Below, in pieces: positions 51,001-61,589 of a DNA stretch of 64,000 bases. This DNA comes from Stichopus chloronotus (Eukaryota; Echinodermata; Holothuroidea; Aspidochirotida; Stichopodidae), in NCBI GenBank assembly GCA_021234535.1, contig CM037839.1, forward strand, positions 12,339,419-12,403,418. The letters are read 5' to 3'. Under the pieces are notes generated by a model. The model searched no databases, was not told the origin of the DNA, and saw only the letters and a program-made list of their open reading frames with translations. Both the position numbers and the translations under genes were made by a program. How positions within the stretch are numbered: position 1 is the stretch's first letter; the number at the start of each line of letters is the position of its first letter.

Positions 51001-51342
51001 CAGATTTTTGTCCTTGTTTAACTTTTTCATTCTGTCCTGATGGGCCATGGTATGTCAAGGTTAGAAACATTTGCCCAGCACCATCCTATCAATAAGATTA
51101 GTTGTAATGATCCTCACAATTAACATTTCTTCTTAAGTGAAGAAAAATCTTGTGTAATTATCATGGTTCAAAAAATGATGAGACAGCCAAAAATACATTT
51201 GCACAAACCTGGATGGTGGCGAATCAACAGGAATCTCCACAGCAACCCCTCCAATGATCTTCACATTAAGCTTTGGTTGAATGTCAGTCCCAAATGGAGC
51301 GCTCCTGGCTGCAGAAGCATGATGGGTACTTTGTCTGCTCAT
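42065..51342 (-). CDS. C1orf87: C1orf87-like (CREF) EF-hand protein, 11 exons
   Basis: Minus-strand exons from ATG to stop: 51342-51209, 48552-48426, 47484-47372, 47038-46616, 46190-46014, 45788-45750, 45140-44990, 44655-44561, 43622-43406, 43244-42938, 42237-42065. All junctions are GT-AG in matching phase. The sum is 1,956 bases, or 651 residues; human C1orf87 has 546. The N-terminus contains VKIIG as in the vertebrate protein, and the C-terminus contains WFDRF and LIKNYNLIYQLGVS, close to human WIDRF and LIHNYNLIYNLSLS. EF-hand loops are DKSGTGIVTRQQ (residues 377-388, Gln at position 12) and DSTNTGFLELEE (590-601, canonical, split by the last intron). DRKLTGFATHGQ (about 193-204) looks degenerate. 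The protein is soluble with no signal peptide. Function is poorly known; calcium binding by the last loop is inferred. Exon 2 ends are the least certain. Confidence 0.86.
44153..44240. repeat. Two copies of the palindrome TGACTCGAGTCA with further TGACTTGA motifs
   Basis: The perfect 12-base palindrome occurs at 44153-44164 and 44229-44240. Related TGACTTGA and ACTCAAGTCA motifs follow to about 44283. It lies in an intron of the C1orf87-like gene. It could be an eroded inverted-repeat element or a chance cluster, and nothing shows a regulatory role. Confidence 0.45.
47886..48407 (+). mobile_element. MITE-like element with 15-bp terminal inverted repeats and TTGA target duplication, copy 2
   Basis: Left end AGGTCATGTGACATG, right end (other strand) AGGTCGTGTGACATG, 14 of 15 identical. 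TTGA flanks both sides (47882-47885, 48408-48411). The 522-base body is non-coding and homologous to 29830-30391. The element ends 14 bases from the exon 2 donor of the C1orf87-like gene. A short local duplication (GTGACATGAAAAGA) is present near the left end. Confidence 0.78.
51209..51342 (-). CDS. C1orf87: C1orf87-like first coding exon
   Basis: ATG at 51342-51340 opens a frame of 44 codons plus two bases, containing PKLNVKIIGG. This aligns with the N-terminal VKIIG motif of vertebrate C1orf87 and is the main support for this start. The donor is gtttgt, somewhat weak. A 2.66 kb intron follows, with a C run at about 50329-50342 and no recognised gene. Confidence 0.75.
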
Positions 51343-53190
51343 GGTTCAACAAAACAACTCATTCTGGCCATACTGCAATTTCTTGAAGATTCTGCGACAG
51401 AAATGAGACTTACAGGCTAATACAGTTGGGACTGAATATTCAATATTCACAACTGACAAAAGAAATCAAGACAAACAAAAAACAACAACAACTTAGTGCT
51501 ACTGTGGTTTTCAAGAATGCCATTTGTGGTCCATCTTCTAAAGCCATTGTTGTCACCATTACTGATTAGTTTTTACTTTCTCAGTAAATCACTGAGTTCT
51601 AAAACCCATCACAGCATGTAGACATGATGCGATTTCAATGTAAACATAACCTACAACGTATATTCCTCAAACATTATGCTACAGTATGGACTAAAAATTT
51701 GCATTAACATTACCAAAGTTTGTGACCAAAATGTTTTTGATGGGGCTTGTATAGTTCAATTTTAGAAAGAAAAGACAACATTGTTTTTGTTCATAATCAT
51801 CATCATTCTTCACTGTGTTAATTATTTGTCTCTGATCCTTTTTGGTAGAGATTGTTGACTCATGACTACTTCAACAAAGGACAATGCCTTGTGTACTGCA
51901 ACCTTCATTTCAAAATTTATTTTATACCTATTGGGATTATTCGATCTAGACATCACCAAAATATGGCACAAAAAAGCGAGACACATAACCAATTTTCACT
52001 GCGCAGTTATATCGATTTTATTATATGTTTAAATATTTGTATGGTCCCGAGGTTCGCTAAGTGATCGACTCATGGTACCAGCATTGTCCCAGTATATGGA
52101 AAGTAAGTAGGCTACAGTAGTTGTACTTTAGTAACATTTTCAGGGTCGGAGCCCTAGTCGAGAAAAGGAATATTTCCTATGCTACAAAGGCTGGGACTAG
52201 CCTACACTGGGCCTAAGGCTATAGGGACGCGTGGTACTGGTAGTCCTCAAACAGGGCTGTGTTCCCTCACAATGGCTTAGGTCTGAGTTTATTTAAAGGC
52301 TGTATTGCATCACCCTAAGCTATATTTTTACCTCCCTGAAAGGAAAATTCTCAACTGGCTCTAAGTTACAGTACTCTTAGACTGCCAGCAAATTCGAAAG
52401 ATGCAGAGCAGCTCTTATTACAGAGCGCACACAGGGATCCATTGTTTTGATTACCCATGTGGAGGAATGTAAGACAGGCTGAGGGAGGGACTAGAGGCAG
52501 GTGGTTGGGACTCACTGGAGAATTGAAACTGTCTGGGGTGATGCATTACAGCCTTTCTTAAGCCATGTAATGGAATGCATGACATAGCCTTGTTGAAGTT
52601 GTTGAGGGCTAAACTAGGCCTAGCCTAAGTCTAAGTTAGGTAGGCATATTAGTATTACTTTTAGACCTAGGCTAGGAGTATTAGAATTTAATATTACCAA
52701 TACCATACAATGATACATTGGTACCGCTAACTGTCCTAACTTTATACTATACTAATACTAGTATGGGCCCACAGTATGTACTTTTCTTAGACCGGGCCAA
52801 GTTAGGTTACGTTATTCTGAAAACGTTGTGAATAACAAGACAAACGTCATAAAGCAATCGAAAGCATGGAAAGTGAAATTTTATCAGTATAGGTAGAAAG
52901 AAATTGAAGTTATGCCACAGTATTTACAAGTATGCATTCAGACGATGTTTCAAGTCGGATCGTCAGTGTCTAGCAACAATAAACAATCCTCTCAAGTGTG
53001 GTTGCCAGATATCGACTAGCCGCGCCTATTTTTAAAATTTCATTAAGCTCTGATAATACTTCTTGTGGGCTATTTTTAAGAGGAAGAAGTAAACTACAAT
53101 AAAAATTAATGATAAATCATACATTTATTCGGCAATTATTTTACCAAACAGTCATTTATAAGTTTTCTGGGAAATAATAAGTAAACTGAA
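51343..53190. other. Divergent intergenic region upstream of the C1orf87-like gene
   Basis: No coding sequence is supported. An imperfect inverted repeat of 16 bases, 15 matching, lies at 52619-52634 and 52661-52676 (arm TTAGACCTAGGCTAGG). CTAGGCCTA-type words are frequent from about 52160 to 52690. The promoters of both divergent genes should lie between 51343 and 54965, but no TATA box or initiator can be assigned with confidence. Confidence 0.5.
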
Positions 53191-53194
53191 CGCG

Positions 53195-54815
53195 AATATG
53201 AATCTACGGAGACGTATAAGTGCCAAAACGTTACAACGAAATAACTCCACAATTTGCTATTTTGTAAAAATGTTTCTCTTCAAAATGTAAAAAATGTTAC
53301 TTTTATTAACATAACATAACAAGTTTAAGGGCAAAGGAGGGCAAAAGCCCCTTAAGATGCCCTGTTAATTGCTTAGCTATCCCATTGCATTGCATTTTTG
53401 TTAACATAATCATGAACCCGACGGAAGGTGAGATTGCATCAAACTTTGTCTCAATGTTCAATAAATCATTTCATGAAAGTCGAGATCCCAACAATTTGCA
53501 AAATGTTAAATTGATAACTTTTCTGAACTTTGCAAGAACAATATTTTGCTAAATGCTTAATTGATGAATTTCAGTTAATTGTGATCTCAACAATTAGTTA
53601 CACAATGTTGAATTGCTGACTTTTCTGAACTTTGCAAAGATGCAAAGTTTTGCAAAATTTCCCGGTAGATGAGTTATGATTTTTGTGATCTCAACAATTA
53701 TTTACAAAATGTTAAATTGCTATGACTTTCCTGAATTTCGCAAAGATGCGAACTTTTGCCAAATGTTCAATTGATGAATTACAATTTATTGTGACCTCCA
53801 CAATTACTTGCAACCTGATGGTTGCTGATTTTCTTAAACTCTGCAAAGATGCTAAATTTTGCAATATGTTCAACGTTGGGGAATGGAGTTTGGATGACAC
53901 TGCTGTTTGTAAAATGTTGTGACGTCCAAAACAACTGAAAAATGGTCGTTGCAAAGAAAATTCTCATATACTCATTGATGGAAACTTTTGTACAACTTTT
54001 TACCATAAATATGTCAAATATGGTATGTTAGTTTAAACCTTCAAAAAATGTTTTAGGCCTACTGCTTAAAACAATTTTGATTAAGATTACATCCGTCAGC
54101 AATGAGACCGAACCGTAGGCCAAGTTCTTTTTAGTGCATGGAAAACTGTGCACAGTCCAAATTCATCAATTCCAAAAATAGTGTCCCTAACGATTTTAAT
54201 AGTTGTATCTTGACAACTTAAATAAAAGTTAAAACACTATCGATTTAAACAACGATCAGATTGAGGGGAAGATTCCTACAAATATGTCTAAAAAATAGTA
54301 CAGGTTTTTAAAACATATTGGGAAACATCACAGCACTATTCCCTGCATAGTTTCAGCAATGTATTTTAAAACACTTCATAAACGTTTTAAAAAAACATTT
54401 CGCAAAAGTTTGCATACATGCAGAGTTCAGAAAAGCCAGCAATTTATCATTTTGCAAGTAATTGTTGGGATCACAATAAGCTGTAATTCATCAACTGAAC
54501 ATTTAGCAAACTTTTGCATCTTTGCAAAGTTTAGAAAAGTCAGCACTTTTGAACATTTAGCAAATAATTGTTGAGATCTCAACTTGTATAAAATGGTTAA
54601 TTAAATATTAAGCAAAATTTTGATGCAACTCCACCGTCTGGTTTTTGATGATGTTGACAAAAACATGCAATGCCATGAAATAGCTGAGCCAGAAAATAAA
54701 TGTTTCTTGCATTTTGAAGAGAAACATGTCTGCAAAGTAGCAAATCGTTGCAAATTGTGAAGTTATTTCTTCGTGATGTTGTAGCACTTATACGTTTCCG
54801 TATGAATCCCAGGTA
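53195..54815. mobile_element. Foldback-type element with long inverted arms and ~110 bp internal tandem repeats
   Basis: The left arm (about 53200-53460) and right arm (about 54600-54811) are inverted copies. Landmarks are ACGTATAAGTGC at 53212 and its reverse complement near 54785, ATGTTTCTCTTCAAAATG at 53270 and inverted near 54720, and a CAGACGG or CGACGG block. Inside the left arm four units of about 110 bases (53480-53880) repeat GATCTCAACAATTA..., TTTTCTGAACTTTGCAA and TTCAATTGATGAATT. About two such units lie inverted at 54410-54600. The spacer (53900-54400) shows no gene. Target duplication cannot be read. Confidence 0.7.
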
Positions 54816-54965
54816 AGGGTCAGCATGTACTAGTACTAGTACAAGGTTAACAATCAGTATAAGCTGTACCACCTCTGCATGTTATGCCAGTCGAGGTCCA
54901 GTTTCAAGCTTCACTGTACATGTGATAAACAGTAGTTAGTACTCCTCCCAGTGCCCAGGCTAGGT

Positions 54966-57900
54966 ATGAGAATTGCAACTCTTTCAAGTGTCTTCCGTCA
55001 TTTTCATCATAAAACCAGTATGCCTCTAAAATTTGCTGCAAACGTGTCTATGATATTTACCGAGCAGAACGATTTACTGCAGCGGTACAGATCAGCGAAA
55101 GAAGCTGGGTTTAAAGGTGTTGAGTGTGTCTTTCCGTACGATGTAGCGGCCGACCAGCTTTCCAAGGTTAGAGAGCAATTAGGTATTGAGCAAACACTTA
55201 TCAACACATACATGGGTAAGCATTTTCTGCCAATTATTCATTTTCACCATTAAATTGGTCAGACAAGGATGATGCTACATTATAAGTTGTAATAAGTCTG
55301 TGTTCTCAATCATGGTTACACGTGTACGTGGACTCAAGCTGTTTCGCACGTCTGGGTGACAAATAGACTAAATTGGGTCTCCAACACGTCAGGGAATGAT
55401 TTAGTGTTCCAAATTTGCATATAGAAGTCAGTCTTCAGGTTTCTTTGGTATTGCACCCAAATCAGAGAAACCCTTATGTTGTATATGTACCAAAACAGCT
55501 ACTCATAAGGTATGTGGACGGACTCCCCATGCCCTCGTCTCAGCTCAAATCTTCTTGAGGGAAAAGGGCACTATATAGGAGGTCATTGACCCTTGAAGAT
55601 CCTGCATTCTGTAACTGTTGTTGTAAGTTAATGGCTGGTTCACCATCGTAGTATATACTATATAGCTTATTGCACTTTCCTCCTCCAAATCGAAGGAACT
55701 CTTGAACAGATTTTTGGTACTTGAAAAATAAAAAAAATCTGCCAGTTAATGACGTATTCTCACATGAAGTGCCCCAGTAAAGAGAATAAAACTATAGCTT
55801 TGAACAAAGAATGTGATCGAAGATCAGGCCAACATTGATTGATGACCTTTCCCCCCAAAAAAGCTGGCCCCCTCCAAAAAAAATTGCTGGCAAGTGAGGC
55901 ATCGAACTACAGAGCTCATCGCACTAGCCTATGCTCAGAACTCCAAAGAAGTCCTGGTGTAAACAAAGCAGATCAACACCAAATATACCATCAGTTATAG
56001 GGCCTACCTTACCTTGTAAGCAATGTACACTTATTCCTTCGTGTATTTGTAATTTACAAGTTCGGCTTCTAAATGTAATTTGTAATGTTGATTCATGCAG
56101 TCCGGAGTATAGTCTTTTTGACACAAGAAATGGTATACGTAACGCCATCCCTCTTCATACTGACAGCTAGTATAATGGACCTTACAGTAAACTAGCTGTA
56201 ACAATTATGTCGTCTGATTACACGACATCTCCGGATTGTCTCAACCATGTCTGTTAACTCAGGACAAATTCCGCATGACTTGAACCCTGCAAATGCTTAA
56301 TTTTCTTGTACTCTATGTTGTTGGTTATTTAACAACTTAGATATTTCATCCCGTGGAAATTTTTTTAGGTGATCAATCAATTGCCAAATAGCAGGCATAT
56401 GAAATAACATTGCTTTAATGTGCCAAACATTAAATAAACTACTGTATTGCTGAGATTTCATCATACATCAAACAATGTGTTTTGCATGTTAACTTAACTC
56501 TATTAAATTAAAAAAATGTTTGACTTGTGTTGCAAAACAGATCCAATCAGTTATAATTAAGGTGAGATGAAAGTTCCAGCATAATATTTAGAACTATATC
56601 TATTTATAACCAATGCTTTCTTAAGTTCTCTTGAAGTGCATACTGTATTAAGATATGCTATGTGAAGTATAAAGTGTGCAAATTGATGTTAGTTGAATTT
56701 TAATAATTTATTGTCTACCTTTTGATTAGTGCAGACACGCAGTTGAAATCATTTTGACTTTCAGGAAATCGACAGAAAGGGGAGATGGGTTTTGCTGCCA
56801 TTCCTGGGAAAGAGAAGGAGTTTAATGATAGCTTGGAGCTGTCAATAAAGTATTGTAAGGCACTGAGTTGCAAGAGGTGAGGTATGCAGAGGTCAGCAGT
56901 GGTTGTGGAAAAAATAGTACAGATCTGTGTACACTTTTAATGAAACTGTTGTTTTTCATACAGATGTATGCAGTGCACCTGTAAGCAAATACTGTACAAC
57001 AATGTGGTTGAAAAATCACAAGCAATGGTTCCCTTATTTATTCATGTTATATAATATATATATTATATATATTATTTACAGGTAATACATAATATAATAT
57101 ATATTATATAAATATATTATATAATATTCACATTGTTATTATAATGATAGAGTGTATGACTTTTTATCTTCATGAATGCTTGAACAAGTATCATTGTGAC
57201 ATTACTGGACTTCATCTAACCTCTCAGCTATTAGATTTTTATTACATTATGTACTCTATCATATTGGCAGTCTGCATATCATGTCTGGAAAGATCCCAGC
57301 CCATGAAGAACATCAAAAAACAGAACTATTAAACCAGATGGAAGAAACTTATGTAAAAAATCTGAAAGCAGCTGTCCCCAGGTTAGAGAAGGTAATCTTT
57401 TTGAAACTGGATACACAATTTATTGCATGTTCATGTGGTTTACTTTGATGAGTGTTAAACTTGAGGTGTAATGGTTAAATAAAAATACAGTACTTATTAT
57501 ACCTTCTTGTTCAATAGCTCAGCCTAGTCTTACAACCTATCCGTTCTTGTCCCGGTACTGACAAAGTGGCAGTCTTTTGATAAGGCAATGGTAGTGTTTT
57601 CCTCTATCAGCAACTAATTGATATATCCCATACAGTTCTAAAAACTCACAGATACAGCATGCCCTCGTTACAATAAACAAGTCACTAATTCACCAGCGTC
57701 TTGTCATATTCCTCAGAGTGTGTTTATGATTCTCTTTCGAAAGTAGGCCATTTTCCTTCCAATAATGGAAGGAACCAATCATCATCACCACAAACCAGAA
57801 CCGATGTGGCAAATTTTACTTCACATGTCATGCCAAACAACGTATAGTAGCTAGCTCAGATGATTGTACCTTGTGTTTGCATGTTGACAGTATGTGATTG

Positions 57901-60900
57901 ACACAGTGTGGATGTGAACAGTGAGTGTACAGGGGCTGTACCTCTTGTCAATGTTATGTACATGCCCATGAACGTAGGAGTTATCCAAGACTTAGTGGAC
58001 AAAAGCAATCAGAGGATATAACAGGTCAAAACAGACCACCAGTACAGAGAGAACTGCTCTGTCTGTATATGGAGCAGAGCTACCAACAGAAAGCTTGGAC
58101 ATTTTAGGAATGTGGAAAGGAAGGGGAAAGATTCAGTAAGTCTTGACCAAGACTAAAAGTGATAGAATCCTAAGTTGTGTGTCGGATTCATCACATATGC
58201 ACACTGCACTCTGATTGTCTACTTCAGTGTTTGTACAGTATGATGTCAAATGCAATCATAGACAGAATTTTTTCAAAGATGCATTCATCTGGATTTCTCC
58301 ATCAATTCAAAATAGGAAGGATGAACTAAGTGTAAATATAGAGCAATTTATTCCACTTGTATGTACTGTAGGCTCTGAAAATCTTTGTGGAAATATGTAC
58401 GTTACAAAATGCCATGAGAGGCATGTACTTGCTCTCTAATATTATGTTGGTAACTCTACACTATTTTAAGATGCCTTCTTTATGTGGCTATAGATATGTC
58501 ATGTATGTATGTGCCTGTTATGTGTCCGTCGGGCTACGGCATGTCGAGGAGGGTGAAGGGCTCTCACCATTACGGTGATTTAGAAATATGAGGTCGCATT
58601 CACGACCACAAGTTCAGTTAGCTCACTGAAAATGAAAAACCTACAGCAGATTTTACATCATAAAGTTTGATTAATTTGATAGATGTGTGGGGCATACACT
58701 CCACAGTAATGCAAGTACAGTAGTTGTGCCTGCCTAGGGAGGACACTACTTGTAGGTTTCCTTAATTCGGTGTTGAAGTCATTCAGCTGCTATGATTGAT
58801 TTGTGGATTCAGTTTGTTTCTTGGTGGAGTGTGGTTGAAGTTTTATGAACATGGCTTTAAACATATCTGTGAGCTGTTTTTTTTTTTTTAAAAAGGAAGT
58901 TTTCATTACATATCCCTTCTCTTCTTTTTTCAGGAAGGCATCCTGGCCTTAATTGAGCCAATGAACACAAGAATATCTTTCCCAAACTATTTTATGAATA
59001 CAGTCGATCTGGGTAAGTTGTAGTCCTTTTTAATCACAATGCATGGGGGAGGGGGGGATATTACAAAATAAGTTCATTCTGGTGTGTTTGTAATGCTCAC
59101 TACACTTATAGGCTCACATCTTTATCCCAACATGCATCTACTGTATCAGTATACTTGACTGCAGACACAATAAAATTGAAGTCACCTCTCCTTTAAATTG
59201 GTATTATTATGAAGATTGATGTAAAAATTTGAATAGTTATCAAAACCACGTTTTACGATGTTCACCGGTGAAGATATTCTTCACCAGCGAACATACTCTT
59301 CTCTGCATGTATCACCTCTTATTAGCTTGGCAGGCAGGTGATGTTGATTGCTGAAACAGGTGTAAATTATGTGCAACAGTGATAAGGTTTTTACAGTGGC
59401 TGTAAAGAATGTTCCCTTGATCTCTTCAACAGCACTTCGCGTCATTGAGAGAGTTGGACATCAGAATCTGAAATTGCAGTTTGTGAGTATATGGTAATAG
59501 CTTAACCTATGTGTGCTGAAGTCGTTCCATTTACATGCTCCGAGTAGATCTAAAATGAAAGAGGATGCGTCTTTGACCGCAGCCAATTCCCAAACACAAT
59601 GCCAATGCCTAGCGAGTTCTTGATTCAAGAAATTGCTGTTAGAAGAAGGACTTACATCATTACATGGCCACAAGAGATTTCCGGTTGCCTCCAGTTTTGA
59701 AAGTGTTAATAGTTTACATTGGCAAACTACTGCAAACAGCATTTGTTGTTCTTTAAAATAAAAGTGCCTATTTATTTTATCATTGACATTTGACACCTGG
59801 ACAAAACTTACAGCTTGGGTTTATTGTAGATTAAGCTTAAAATTTGTGAGAAAAAAGGTCACAATTTTTACACTATCCTAATACTACTTTGTTAAGTAGA
59901 TACAAAGGATGTTCAATTAATTTGTGTCCCATGACCCTACGACATATTTCCCAAAATTCCCATGATGCTATGCCACCACTGCAGCAATTTGTAAAAGCTG
60001 TAGCTTCCAAACAGAACATGCCTAAATTGAACTGCTGTTTTCACCAATGAAGAGAAGAAAACCTCCTTAAGATTATGGAATTTTAATATTTTTCACTGGT
60101 AAGATCTTTTCATCTACCTTCATGCATACAGTATGTACCTCTTGTAGTCTTGCAATTGCTGCTGAGTAATATCTGTTTTTCATCATTTTGATAAAGGAAC
60201 TGTCATAGTAGCAGTGATGAATGATTTGATTCAAGTTGATAACTTAGCATGTTGTACATCTTTATGTTTTTCTCCTTTCATTTTAGGATTTCTTCCACGT
60301 TCAAATTATGCATGGAAACCTAACGAAAACCTTCAAGGACAATTTTGAACAAGTTGGTAAGTGAATTTGGTTTCTGTGCTTGCAGTACATTCACCAAACG
60401 AAAAGTAAAAACTGAATACTGTACATGGTCATTGTTTGATCTTTAGAACTCTCCCCACAACCAAGCAATGAGAAATGACCAGTGAGTTGAGACTGGTTGC
60501 TTCATTTTTTATCAGCTAGTCAGAATGAAACCATCAATAATTAAGACAGTGCTAGCAGGGAAAATGTTTGCATTAGCATCAAGTTGTTTGCTAACACGTT
60601 CTCCACCCTCATCTAGATCTCGAGGTAAAAATTATGTGTGATATTCCATACATCAGTTATGCTGATTAAAAGGAATTATCCAAAGTTTTTTACTGAGAAG
60701 ATACTGAGAAAGTATGCTTTTTTTTAAACATAACTTGTTCTGGATGTTTTTCAATGAAGAGACCGTTTTTTTCCCCCACGATGATGAGGATATTTTTTAA
60801 CTTTTTTTCCCTCAATCTCAAGGTTACATTCAGATTTCCCAACCACCTCACAGGGGAGAACCAGATAGTGCCGGTGAAATTGATTACAACTACATCTTCT

Positions 60901-61589
60901 CATTCCTGGAGAAAATGGGCTACAGTGGATGGATTGGTGCGGAGTATATACCGACAGGTTTGTATTGAAACTGTTCATTTGTGAGAAGTACTCTGTGCAG
61001 TTTTTTGGCATTTAGGCCATACAGCTAAGCAGCTGGTTTGGTAACAAGGTTAAGGTTATTTCCTCCCAAGGTGGTGTGTGAGGTGTGGGTTCAGTATTTC
61101 ATCAAAACTTGGCATGTATAATGAGGTGATATGGCAGACTTTTACTATGGACACTCGCCACTGGTTTGATTGTTCGTAGCAGTTCATTGTCTGTAACCTT
61201 GCATAAAGATTTGTGACTCTAGAAACTGAACGTAGTGCTAGTACCCCCCACCCTGGAGCCTTTATGGTATTTCAGGGGGGTAATTATGGATCGCCAATGC
61301 TGTATCACTATCTTGTTTTCCTTTTTATTATGTAAGGTTACTGTCTGATGATATGTCACTGTAGTGACTGTACTGTTCTATGAGTAGTCAATATCAAAAC
61401 TTTTAATTAGGATGCCATATAAATGTGGGGTGGCTTGACCAACCTGTGGAAAATTTTATCATCTGGTAATGAAATGCTGCCCTATTTACAAGAAAACTAC
61501 TGCTATTGTGTTTAAAGCATTTAATATTGCTGTTTTTTTACTCAGGAAAATCAGAAGAAACTTTGAAATGGTTCCAGAAATTCAAATAA
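54966..61589 (+). CDS. HYI: Hydroxypyruvate isomerase (putative), complete, 8 exons
   Basis: Exons 54966-55215, 56765-56876, 57271-57391, 58934-59012, 59433-59482, 60287-60356, 60823-60957 and 61546-61589 join in phase to 286 residues, or 268 if the second ATG at 55020 is used. The second start matches the family N-terminus (MPLKFAANVSMIF). The enzyme interconverts hydroxypyruvate and tartronate semialdehyde and has a xylose-isomerase-like TIM barrel. Residues expected for metal binding and catalysis in this family are visible (numbering from 55020): Glu151 in LIEPMN, Asp187 in QFDFFH, Gln213 in YIQISQ, and Glu250 in IGAEY. The length agrees with animal HYI (about 277). The gene is divergent from the C1orf87-like gene. 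The animal protein's physiological role is uncertain. Confidence 0.93.
57040..57130. repeat. AT-rich palindromic dinucleotide tract in HYI intron 2
   Basis: About 85 bases are made almost only of TATA/ATAT runs, forming several overlapping self-complementary stretches that could extrude as a cruciform. The rest of the HYI introns (55216-56764, 56877-57270, 57392-58933, 59013-59432, 59483-60286, 60357-60822, 60958-61545) show no recognised feature. Confidence 0.7.

Noticed and set aside
51163..51420. Plus-strand 85-codon frame opposite the first C1orf87-like exon
   Set aside because: The minus-strand frame carries the conserved VKIIG motif and joins to the next exon, so the plus-strand frame is its shadow.
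54951..54965. GTG start five codons ahead of the HYI ATG
   Set aside because: Animal nuclear genes rarely use GTG, and ATG codons at 54966 and 55020 follow in frame.
58525..58620. Possible tRNA-like or SINE head in HYI intron 3 (GTCGGGCTACGGC...)
   Set aside because: No cloverleaf or A/B box could be assembled by eye.
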